A stretch of DNA of 64,000 nt, from assembly GCF_014643535.1 (NCBI RefSeq), contig NZ_BMJQ01000009.1, positions 124,001-188,000 on the forward strand, given 5' to 3'. A program made the position numbers and the translations under genes. Positions 1 to 7,291 of this stretch are shown piece after piece; positions within the stretch are counted from its first letter, which is position 1; each line of letters starts with the position of its first letter. The notes under the pieces were generated by a model. It had not been told where the DNA came from. It ran no database searches and saw nothing but the letters and a program-made list of their open reading frames with translations. This stretch comes from Aliidongia dinghuensis (GTDB lineage Bacteria > Pseudomonadota > Alphaproteobacteria > ATCC43930 > CGMCC-115725).

Positions 1-1
1 C

Positions 2-76
2 GAGGAGGCGGAGGCGCAACTGGGATACAAAGTCGTGCTCAACGGCTCCCCGGTATCGCCGGCCTACGCCCAGTAA
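2..76 (+). CDS. C-terminal end of an upstream protein, probably RsbR-like (partial)
   Basis: Only the last 24 codons lie in the window, ending in TAA at 74-76 with the tail SPVSPAYAQ. The gene sits 12 bases upstream of rsbS in the same direction. In stressosome operons this place is normally taken by rsbR, the sensor paralogue that co-assembles with RsbS. The visible residues are too few to confirm a STAS domain, so the RsbR identity is inferred from gene order alone. Confidence 0.5.
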   Translation, partial: EEAEAQLGYKVVLNGSPVSPAYAQ

Positions 77-88
77 GAGGCGGCGATC

Positions 89-463
89 ATGGCCGTTCCT
101 ATTATGAAGCAGGGTAACGTGCTCATCGCCTGCGTCCAGGCAGCCTTGAGCGACCGTGACCTCGTGCAGTTGAAGGACGAGCTGGCCTCGCAGATCGGCC
201 GGCTGCGCTCGCGCGGCATCATCATCGACGTCTCGACGCTCGACGTCATGGATTCCTTTGCCACCCGAACCTTGCGCAGCATCGCGCAGACGGCGCGGCT
301 GCGCGGGGCCGAGACCGTCATCGTGGGCATTCAGCCCGACGTGGCGTTCGCCATGGTGCAACTGGGGCTCGCACTGGACGACGTGACCACGGCACTCGAT
401 CTCGAGGAGGGGCTTGAGTTGCTGAAGTCTTTGCAAGTCGGCGATGCCCGCCCCGGCGCCTGA
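89..463 (+). CDS. rsbS: Stressosome scaffold / anti-sigma factor antagonist, STAS domain (RsbS)
   Basis: A 124-residue single STAS domain protein. The helix-turn with DVMDSFATRTL around residue 52-62 matches the RsbS phosphorylation loop, and Ser56 corresponds to the serine that RsbT phosphorylates in Bacillus subtilis RsbS (Ser59). The segment GIQPDVAFAMVQLGLAL is typical of RsbS and RsbR STAS domains. RsbS normally forms the stressosome core with RsbR and sequesters the kinase RsbT until stress. It overlaps the rsbT start by 20 bases, which suggests translational coupling. Family assignment is firm. Assembly into a stressosome here is inferred from the operon. Confidence 0.93.
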   Translation: MAVPIMKQGNVLIACVQAALSDRDLVQLKDELASQIGRLRSRGIIIDVSTLDVMDSFATRTLRSIAQTARLRGAETVIVGIQPDVAFAMVQLGLALDDVTTALDLEEGLELLKSLQVGDARPGA

Positions 464-857
464 CGCCTTCGTCGTCCGCGTGGCGGAGGACGTCGACGTG
501 GTCGTGGCGCGCCAGAAAGGCCGCGAGATGGCGCAGCAGCTGGGCCTCGCCGGCACCGATCTGACGCTGATCGCGACCGCGATCTCAGAGATCGCGCGCA
601 ACATCGTGAACTACGCCGGCCGTGGCGAGATCCGCTTCGCGCCCACGAAGGCGGGCGGACGCACCGGCATCGAGATCGTGGCGACCGACGAAGGGCCTGG
701 GATCGCGGACATCGAGCTCGCCATGCGCGACGGCTATTCGACCGGCAAGAGCCTGGGCCTCGGCCTGCCGGGCGCCAGGCGCCTGATGGACGAGTTCGCG
801 ATCCAGTCCACGGTCGGGTCGGGCACGACGGTCACCATGACGAAATGGATCAAATGA
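444..857 (+). CDS. rsbT: Serine/threonine-protein kinase / switch protein RsbT
   Basis: A 137-residue GHKL-type ATPase. The N-box EIARNIVNYA is at residues 49-58, the G1 box DEGPGI at 82-87 and the glycine-rich lid GLGLPG at about 105-110. The length and the EIARNI/GLGLPG signatures fit RsbT rather than RsbW. In the Bacillus paradigm RsbT phosphorylates RsbS and RsbR, leaves the stressosome and binds the N-terminal domain of RsbU. No RsbU phosphatase, RsbV/RsbW pair or sigma factor follows. The likely partner is the histidine kinase encoded at 1479-3014. Confidence 0.93.
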   Translation: MPAPAPDAFVVRVAEDVDVVVARQKGREMAQQLGLAGTDLTLIATAISEIARNIVNYAGRGEIRFAPTKAGGRTGIEIVATDEGPGIADIELAMRDGYSTGKSLGLGLPGARRLMDEFAIQSTVGSGTTVTMTKWIK

Positions 858-858
858 C

Positions 859-1479
859 GTGTCGGACGCGTCCAACCTCGCCGGCATCATGGAATGGGGC
901 GTCGCGGCCCGGCCGCTGGCGAGCGAAAGCGTGTCTGGCGATCTGCACCTCGTTCTGCCGGTCGACCGCGGCGTCCTGCTCGCGGTCATCGACGGCCTCG
1001 GCCACGGCCCCGAAGCGGCGTTTGCCGCCGAGGCCACGGCAGCGGCCCTGGCCGAAGGGCTGCATCTGCCGCTGGTAGAGCTGGTGCGGCATTGTCATGA
1101 ACGGCTTCGCAAGACGCGTGGCGTCGTCATGAGTCTCGCGGCCGTCGAGCCGGAGCGAGGCCGCCTCTCCTGGATCGGCGTCGGGAATATCGAAACCGTC
1201 CTGTTCCGCGCCGATCCGGCGACCCGGCCCGGCCGCGAAGCGCTCCTGTGCCGCAGCGGCGTCGTGGGCTATCAGCTGCCGCCGCTGCGCCTCTATGAAA
1301 TGCCGATCTTCGCGGGCGACGTGCTGATGCTCGCGACGGACGGGCTGCACAACAGCTTTTCCGAACGGTCGCCGATCGGCGAGCCCCCGCAGACCGTCGC
1401 AACCGACTGTTTGGACCGGTACGGCAAGACGACGGATGATGGCCTGATCCTGGTCGCCCGCTATCTCGGAGCATCCTGA
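859..1479 (+). CDS. rsbX: PP2C/SpoIIE-type serine phosphatase, RsbX-like
   Basis: A 206-residue protein starting at GTG 859, one base after the rsbT stop. It has a short SpoIIE/PP2C fold: the metal-binding motif VIDGLGHGPEA follows a first strand, and MLATDGLHNSF lies near residue 155-165. RsbX dephosphorylates RsbS and RsbR and so resets the stressosome. No sensor domain is attached, as in RsbX and unlike RsbU or RsbP. The stop overlaps the next start (TGATG). Phosphatase class is clear. The RsbX role rests on size and position after rsbRST. Confidence 0.88.
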   Translation: MSDASNLAGIMEWGVAARPLASESVSGDLHLVLPVDRGVLLAVIDGLGHGPEAAFAAEATAAALAEGLHLPLVELVRHCHERLRKTRGVVMSLAAVEPERGRLSWIGVGNIETVLFRADPATRPGREALLCRSGVVGYQLPPLRLYEMPIFAGDVLMLATDGLHNSFSERSPIGEPPQTVATDCLDRYGKTTDDGLILVARYLGAS

Positions 1480-3014
1480 TGGAGAGCCTCCAGCAAGAAC
1501 GCCTCGAGCAATATGCCAAGGCGCTGAGAGCGCACCTGACGGCGCCGGGCGAACTCGAGCTCAACTATGCTTACGAGTTCGGCCGTGTCGCTATGAGCCA
1601 CGGGCTGGGTGTGCTGGACACGGCGATCCTCTATCACACGGCCCTCAAGGCAGCGACCAAGTCGTTCAGCCGAGCCGCGATCGAGCGTTCGATCGACATG
1701 GCGTCGGAGTTCCTGGCCGAGAGCCTGTCGCCGTTCGAGATGCAGCTGCGCGGTTACCAGGAGAGCAACGCGCGCCTGACGGCGGCGAACGAGGCCCTGC
1801 AGGCCGCCAACGACCAGCTGGCGCGCCAGGCGATGGAGCTGGCCGCCAACGCTGCCCAGCTGGCGCTCGCCCGCACCACAGCCGAGGCGGCGAGCGAGAG
1901 CAAGTCGCAGTTCCTCGCGGTCATGAGCCATGAGCTGCGCACGCCGCTGACCGCGCTCATCGGCTTCTCGGAACTGCTGCTGCAGGAAAACTTCACGCCG
2001 GACGAGCTGCGCCGGTATCTCAACCTGCAGTACAACGCCGGCCGCACACTGCTGGCGCTCGTCAACGACATCCTGGATTTCTCCAAGATCGAGGCCGGCA
2101 GGCTCGAACTCGAATCGGTGCCGGTCGACCTGCGCGCGATCGTGCGCGACTGCGAAGCGCTGATGCGGCCGGCGGCGACCGCCAAGGGACTGGCGCTCCG
2201 CACCCATGTGGACGTGAGCGTGCCGGACTGGCTCGCCAGCGACCCCGTGCGGCTGCGCCAGGTGATCCTCAACCTTCTGACCAACGCCGTGAAATTCACC
2301 GACGTCGGCGCGGTCGAGGTCGCGGTCGGCACGGTTCGCGCGACAGACGACAGCAAGGCGCTGCGCATCACGATCGCCGATTCGGGCATCGGTATCAGCG
2401 CCGAAGAGCTCGGTCACCTTTTCCAGGCGTTCAGCCAGCTATCGAGCGGGCGGCACACCGGCGGAACCGGGCTCGGCCTTGCCATCTGCCGGCGGCTGGT
2501 CGAGGCGATGGGCGGCATCATCGGCGTCGACAGCGCAAAGGGCCGCGGCAGCATCTTCTGGTTCGAAGTGCCGCTGGTCCCGGCCGAAGCCCCGACCGCC
2601 ACGCCGACGGCGCCCCGCGCCGCCGCGGCCGCGCCGACCCGGCGCCGCGTGCTCGTGGCCGATGACGATATCGTCCTGCAGAGCCTGATCGAGGCGATCC
2701 TGGAGAAGGCTGGCCACACCGTCCAAATCGTCGATAACGGCGAGGAAGCGGTCCGCGCCATGACCACCGCAGGCCCCTACGATGTGCTGGTCATCGACAT
2801 CCAGATGCCGGTCATGGACGGGATCGAGGCCATCCGGCGGATCCGCGCGGCAGAAGCCGCCGCCCCCGGAGCCAGCCCCGTGCCGATCATCGCCTTGACC
2901 GCGACCGCGACGGTCGGGGAGCGGGAGCGCTGCCTCGCGGCCGGTGCCAGCGGCTTCCTCGCCAAGCCGTTCGATCTGGAGCTGCTCGTCCAGGCGGTGT
3001 CGGCCGAGGCATAG
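1479..3014 (+). CDS. Hybrid histidine kinase with RsbU-type N-terminal domain and receiver domain
   Basis: A 511-residue soluble protein. Residues about 5-90 resemble the helical RsbT-binding domain of RsbU: an ALRAHL helix, an AYEFGRVAMSHGLGVLD stretch, then EFLAESLSPFEMQLRGYQ. A coiled coil rich in Ala and Gln follows (about 95-140). HisKA carries MSHELRTPLTALIGF with His151. The HATPase has NAVKF, DSGIGIS and GGTGLGLAI. A C-terminal receiver has the acceptor Asp440 in VIDIQMPVMDG. No membrane segment or PAS domain is seen, so the input is probably released RsbT. The gene is co-transcribed with rsbSTX, overlapping by one codon position. Domain calls are solid except the RsbU-like one, which was judged by eye. 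Confidence 0.88.
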   Translation: MESLQQERLEQYAKALRAHLTAPGELELNYAYEFGRVAMSHGLGVLDTAILYHTALKAATKSFSRAAIERSIDMASEFLAESLSPFEMQLRGYQESNARLTAANEALQAANDQLARQAMELAANAAQLALARTTAEAASESKSQFLAVMSHELRTPLTALIGFSELLLQENFTPDELRRYLNLQYNAGRTLLALVNDILDFSKIEAGRLELESVPVDLRAIVRDCEALMRPAATAKGLALRTHVDVSVPDWLASDPVRLRQVILNLLTNAVKFTDVGAVEVAVGTVRATDDSKALRITIADSGIGISAEELGHLFQAFSQLSSGRHTGGTGLGLAICRRLVEAMGGIIGVDSAKGRGSIFWFEVPLVPAEAPTATPTAPRAAAAAPTRRRVLVADDDIVLQSLIEAILEKAGHTVQIVDNGEEAVRAMTTAGPYDVLVIDIQMPVMDGIEAIRRIRAAEAAAPGASPVPIIALTATATVGERERCLAAGASGFLAKPFDLELLVQAVSAEA

Positions 3015-3032
3015 CCGCCGGGCGATCCTCCG

Positions 3033-3644
3033 CTACTCGTCGGTCCCGTCGCCCGCCGGCGACGACGGTGCCTCGGCGACGGCGGCCTCGGACCAGACGC
3101 CCGGCGGCGTCGTGGCACCGGCACCCAACGCGCGCTGCACGATGACGCTGTCGACCCACTGGCCGAACTTGAAGCCCACCGCCGGCAGCACGCCGACGCG
3201 AGTGAAGCCCAGGTTCTCGTGCAGCCGGAGCGACGCCTGGTTGGCCGGGTCGATATAGGCCACGAGCTGGCGATAGCCCGCGGCGGCGCACGCATCCATG
3301 AGTGCGGGCAGCAGCGTCCGCCCGATGCCGCAGTTCACGAACTGATGGTGGATATAGATCGAGTGCTTGAGCGTGTAGCGGTAGGCCGGGCGCTTGCGGA
3401 ACGGCACGGCATAGGCATAGCCCGCGACCACGCCCTCGACCTCCGCCACCAGATGCGGCAGCCGGTGCTTGCGCATGTTCTTGCGCCGGCGCCGGATATC
3501 CTCGGCTTCGAGTTGCCCCGCATCGTAGGCGGCGCCGAGATCGCCCAAGCCCGTCGAGATATGGTGGTGATAGATCGCCAACATGGCCGGCACGTCCGCA
3601 TCGGACGAGGCGCGGACGAGGATCTTGAACGGCGTGGACTGCAT
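3033..3644 (-). CDS. GNAT-family N-acetyltransferase, phosphinothricin acetyltransferase-like
   Basis: A 203-residue acetyltransferase of the Pat/MnaT group. The N-terminus has the ASSDADVPAMLAIYHHHI pattern, and the centre holds VAGYAYAVPFRKRPAY followed by IYIHHQFVNCGIGRTLL, the acetyl-CoA loop. The C-terminal half ends with IDPANQASLRLHENLGF and GFKFGQWVD, which are hallmarks of this family. Members acetylate phosphinothricin, methionine sulfoximine or related small amines. The exact substrate cannot be read from the sequence. The gene faces the stressosome operon tail to tail with 18 bases between, and has a 30-residue Ala/Gly/Ser-rich tail of low complexity. Confidence 0.85.
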   Translation of the reverse strand: MQSTPFKILVRASSDADVPAMLAIYHHHISTGLGDLGAAYDAGQLEAEDIRRRRKNMRKHRLPHLVAEVEGVVAGYAYAVPFRKRPAYRYTLKHSIYIHHQFVNCGIGRTLLPALMDACAAAGYRQLVAYIDPANQASLRLHENLGFTRVGVLPAVGFKFGQWVDSVIVQRALGAGATTPPGVWSEAAVAEAPSSPAGDGTDE

Positions 3645-3672
3645 ACGGAGCTCCGATTATTCCCGCGCCCGG

Positions 3673-6042
3673 TTACTCGCGCGCAACGTAGGTATAGAAG
3701 CGGACCGAGCCGTCGGCCGCCACCTCGCGGAACACGCCCTGGATCTCGGCCTCGAACCCCGGGAACAGATTGGCGCTGCGCTCGAACATCTTCAGATAGT
3801 CCAGCATCGGCTTTGCCCGGTCGTCGAGCCGTTCGCCCGGCACGATGGTCGCGATGCCGGGGGGATAGACGACAAAGAGCGTCGTGGCAATGCGCCCCTC
3901 GACCTCGTCGATCGGCAGATAGTCGACCTTGTTGCGGGTGAGCTGCCGCACCGCCTCGTGCGGCGGCATGACCATGTGCGGCATATGCTCCGGCGCGAAC
4001 TGCTTGCGCTGCAGCGCGCTCACGCCGGCCGCGCGATAGAACTCGTGCATCTCGGTGCAGAGGTCGCGCAGCCGCTTGCCGCTGTAGCGTGCCGGACGGC
4101 GGCGGACGAATTCCGGGATGACGTCGTCGAGCAGCGCATTATCGTCGTAGCGCCGCTTGAAGTTGACGAGCGTGCTGAGCAACGTGCCGGCCTTGCTCGC
4201 CTCGACGCCCGGCGTCAGCAGGAACAGGAGCGAGTTCAGGTCGTTCTTTTCCGGTACGACCCGGTTCTCGCGCAGGAACTGGGCGACGACCGGCGCCGGG
4301 ATGCCGAAGCGGTCGTATTCCCCCGTGGCCCGGTCGAAGCCCGGCGTCAGCAGGGTGAGCTTGTTCGGATCGGTCATGGCCTGGCGCGGGCCGACATGGG
4401 TGAAGCCGTGCCACTTGGCACCCGGCGTCAGCGCCCAGAAGCGCGGATTGCTCGCGAGCCCGTCGGTCGGCACCAGCTCCCACGGCAGCTCCCGCCGCTC
4501 CTCGCCGCCTGGGCCGCCCGCGGCCTCCGTCACCTCGACCATGTCCGGCACGAACGGGTCGAAGAACCAGCGCCGGTCCGGGTCGCGCTCCTTCTCCTCG
4601 AACTCGCGGCGGATCGCCCGGATCTTCTTCCGGAGCTCGATGCCGAGCCGGATCGTGTCGTCCCACAGCACCTCGCCCTGGCGGCCGCGCATCATCTGCG
4701 CGCCGACGTCGAGCGAGGCGAACAGCGGATAGAACGGCGAGGTCGAGGCGTGGATCAGGAAGAACTCGTTGAACCGGCGATGCTCGACCCGCCGGTCCTG
4801 CCCCTTGATGTGGCTGTCCTTCACGTGGATCTGCGAGGCTTGGGAGAAACTCGCGAGCTGCTTGTGGGTCGACTGCGTCGCGATGATGCCGGGCGCGTCC
4901 GCGCCCAGCGTCTTCAGGCCCATGGCGAAGCAGCCGGCATAGAGCGGGTGGAACTTCATGAAGCCCGCCCAGGCCTCGTCGAACAGAATGTAATCGCACA
5001 GATGACCGATGGCGTTGAGGATCGCCTCGGCATTGTAGATCGTGCCGTCGTAGGTGCATTCCTCGATGACCGCGACGCGGAACGGCCGCGGCCGGCGCCA
5101 GGCTTCGGGATCCTTGACCAGCGGGTTGGTGCGGATCTTCTCGCGGATCGCCGCCTCGTCGAGCGCCTCGCGATAGATCGGCCCGATGAGCCCATGGGCG
5201 TTGCGGTTCGTCTCGAGGAAGATCGGGATGCCGCCGCCCAGGAGCAGCGCGCCGTGATGCGCCGCCTTGTGGTTGTTGCGGTCGAACAGCACGAGGTCGT
5301 CCTCAGCGACGAGCGCGCTCAGCACGATCTTGTTGGAGGACGACGTGCCGTTCAGCACGAAATAGGTCTTCTCGGCGCCGAAGATCTTCGCCGCCTCCTT
5401 CTGCGCCTTGAGCGCCGGCCCCTCATGGGTCAGGAGGTCGCCCAGCTCCAGCACCGAATTGTCGAGATCGTCGCGGAACACGGCCTCGCCCAGATGCTCG
5501 ACGAAGATACGGCCGATCGGGCTGCGGTTGTAGAACATGCCGCCGTTGTGGCCGGGGCACGTCCACATCTGGTTGCCTTCCTCGGCATAGTCGACGAGCT
5601 CGCCGAAGAATGGCGTCTTCAAGGTCTCGGCATATTGCTTCATGCGGCTGACGAGCGACTTGGCGATGAATTCCGGCGTCTCCTCAGCCAGGAAGACATA
5701 GCCGTCGATGAAATCCATGATCTCGACCGGGATATCCTCGAAGCGCTTGCGGCGCACCAGGATGACGATCGGGATCTCGAGGCCGCGCCGGCGCATCAGG
5801 TTGATGAGCGCGGTGGTCTTGCCGGCGAGCCCGTCCTTCTTGCCCCAGTCGACCAGCACGCAGCCGATCGCCGCATCGGTCTGCACCGCGATCTCCGCGT
5901 CCTCGACGCGTGGTGCCCGCACGACCTCGAAGCCCAACCGCTCGACTTCGCTGGTAATTTGCTGCACCCGGTTCCCTTCGAGATCGTCCGCATTGAACGA
6001 CGGGGCACAGACCAGAAGGGTAAATCGCCGGAAGAAGTCCAT
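3673..6042 (-). CDS. Pyridoxal-phosphate Orn/Lys/Arg decarboxylase, ornithine/arginine type
   Basis: A 789-residue fold-type I basic amino acid decarboxylase with three regions: an N-terminal receiver-like wing domain (about 1-130), the PLP-binding major domain and a C-terminal domain. The PLP lysine is Lys394 in ATQSTHKQLASFSQASQIHV. The downstream segment NEFFLIHASTSPFYPLFASL is closest in memory to bacterial biodegradative and biosynthetic ornithine decarboxylases (SpeC/SpeF), but alphaproteobacterial proteins of this kind are also annotated as lysine or arginine decarboxylases. It makes a polyamine or its precursor and consumes a proton. It stands alone, 28 bases downstream of the GNAT start, and no cognate antiporter is adjacent. 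Confidence 0.9.
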   Translation of the reverse strand: MDFFRRFTLLVCAPSFNADDLEGNRVQQITSEVERLGFEVVRAPRVEDAEIAVQTDAAIGCVLVDWGKKDGLAGKTTALINLMRRRGLEIPIVILVRRKRFEDIPVEIMDFIDGYVFLAEETPEFIAKSLVSRMKQYAETLKTPFFGELVDYAEEGNQMWTCPGHNGGMFYNRSPIGRIFVEHLGEAVFRDDLDNSVLELGDLLTHEGPALKAQKEAAKIFGAEKTYFVLNGTSSSNKIVLSALVAEDDLVLFDRNNHKAAHHGALLLGGGIPIFLETNRNAHGLIGPIYREALDEAAIREKIRTNPLVKDPEAWRRPRPFRVAVIEECTYDGTIYNAEAILNAIGHLCDYILFDEAWAGFMKFHPLYAGCFAMGLKTLGADAPGIIATQSTHKQLASFSQASQIHVKDSHIKGQDRRVEHRRFNEFFLIHASTSPFYPLFASLDVGAQMMRGRQGEVLWDDTIRLGIELRKKIRAIRREFEEKERDPDRRWFFDPFVPDMVEVTEAAGGPGGEERRELPWELVPTDGLASNPRFWALTPGAKWHGFTHVGPRQAMTDPNKLTLLTPGFDRATGEYDRFGIPAPVVAQFLRENRVVPEKNDLNSLLFLLTPGVEASKAGTLLSTLVNFKRRYDDNALLDDVIPEFVRRRPARYSGKRLRDLCTEMHEFYRAAGVSALQRKQFAPEHMPHMVMPPHEAVRQLTRNKVDYLPIDEVEGRIATTLFVVYPPGIATIVPGERLDDRAKPMLDYLKMFERSANLFPGFEAEIQGVFREVAADGSVRFYTYVARE

Positions 6043-6346
6043 GGCTTCGGATTCCCAGGCTGGAGAGACGACGGCTAGAGGAAACGATCCGCGGCGCCCG
6101 CAGGATCCAAGCGCGCTCTGCTCGGCGACCCACAGGTTCGGAATCGGGGGGAGAATGACCCAGCCGGCCGGGTTTTAGAAGCCCTGATGCGGGGTTTCCG
6201 GCAGGTTGTCCGCGAATTGGGGCGCCAGGGCGAAACCCGATCAGCATCGGTTGCCATGGAGCGAAATCGGCCGCCTGTGGCGGCTTGCAATCACCTTCTG
6301 GCGGCCTACTATGGACCCGTGTCGCTCATCCTGCAGGAGAGCAGCC
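6043..6346. other. Divergent intergenic region between decarboxylase and adenosine-specific kinase
   Basis: About 300 bases separate two divergently transcribed genes, so promoters for both should lie here. I could not single out a convincing -35/-10 pair or operator. An upstream in-frame extension of the kinase gene is open from 6206 but has no ribosome-binding site and does not look coding. Confidence 0.4.
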
Positions 6347-6832
6347 ATGGACCTCACCGTGGTGCCGATCGTCAAGCCGGACGCGGCCAACTTCATCTTC
6401 GGCCAGTCGCATTTCATCAAGACCGTGGAAGACATCCACGAGGCGCTGGTCGGCGCGGTTCCAGGCATCCGCTTCGGGCTGGCCTTCTGCGAGGCTTCCG
6501 GCAAGCGGCTCGTGCGCTGGTCGGGCAATGACGAAGCCGCCATCGCCCTCGCCCGCGACAACGCGCTCGCCATCGGCGCCGGCCACACCTTCCTGATCTT
6601 CCTCGGCGACGGGTTCTTTCCCGTGAACGTGCTGGCGCACGTGCGCGCGGTGCCGGAGGTCTGCCGCATCTATTGCGCGACGGCCAACCCGACTGAGGTG
6701 ATCGTCGCGCAAACGGAACAGGGCCGCGGCGTGCTGGGCGTGGTGGACGGCGCCTCGCCGCTGGGCATCGAAACCGACGCCGACATCGCGTGGCGCAAGG
6801 ACCTGCTGCGAAAGATCGGCTACAAGCTGTAG
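6347..6832 (+). CDS. Adenosine-specific kinase family protein
   Basis: A 161-residue protein of the Adenosine_kin family (PF04008). Recognisable segments are FGQSHFIKTVEDIHEALV, GIRFGLAFCEASGKRLVR, ATANPTEVIVAQTEQGRG and VLGVVDGASPLGIETDADI, followed by a conserved LLRKIGYKL end. Family members bind adenosine or AMP in structural work, mainly on archaeal proteins, and their physiological role is poorly defined. ATG 6347 was chosen because it follows CAGGAGAGCAGCC, a good ribosome-binding site, and the family begins here. A longer frame from 6206 has no such support. Confidence 0.9.
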   Translation: MDLTVVPIVKPDAANFIFGQSHFIKTVEDIHEALVGAVPGIRFGLAFCEASGKRLVRWSGNDEAAIALARDNALAIGAGHTFLIFLGDGFFPVNVLAHVRAVPEVCRIYCATANPTEVIVAQTEQGRGVLGVVDGASPLGIETDADIAWRKDLLRKIGYKL

Positions 6833-7291
6833 CGGCTGGATGAAGTCAGGCCGGCTATCCAGCGGCAGTCGAGGAAATCCCGAAAGCGGACATGGGCTTG
6901 CGCGGGACCGAGTGGCAGGCGTGGGTGGTCGTGTGAAAACGTCGCACCGCAACGGCAATAAGCAATTAAGCGTCCCCGCGGCACTTCGCCTTGAATCTTT
7001 CGCAATGCCGCAACCCCAGCCACCGACGGACTATTGCGCGGCGATCTTCGAAATCGCGTTTCTACACAGCCTCGGTGGTTTTCGGTCGGTCTCAGTCCGG
7101 GTTGAATGCGCCGAAGTCGGTGATTCGGTTTAGGGTTGGGATAGGCGTAAGGGAAATGGCCGCCCTGAGTTAATTGACTCAGGACAGCCGGCTACGAAAT
7201 ACCCACTAATGCTTTTACCTTGAAAGATGAATCAGGCCGCCGTCAGTTACTTCCTCCGTCGAAGACTCTCTAGCTTTCTTCCCGACGTTGC
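6833..7291. other. Intergenic region with no convincing gene; small hairpin near 7164-7183
   Basis: About 460 bases lie between the adenosine-specific kinase and the converging OLD-family gene. Short open frames here have no recognisable domain or good start. A perfect hairpin CCTGAGT-taattg-ACTCAGG occupies 7164-7183 without a following T-run. Base composition drops toward the OLD gene, so the junction between resident and acquired DNA probably lies inside this stretch. Confidence 0.5.

Noticed and set aside
3583..6078. Very long open frame on the plus strand opposite the decarboxylase
   Set aside because: Its translation has no known motifs and is an antisense shadow of the PLP decarboxylase, common in high-GC genes.
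7164..7183. Attachment site or terminator at the hairpin CCTGAGT/ACTCAGG
   Set aside because: No matching copy on the other side of the OLD gene was found and no T-run follows, so neither role can be supported.
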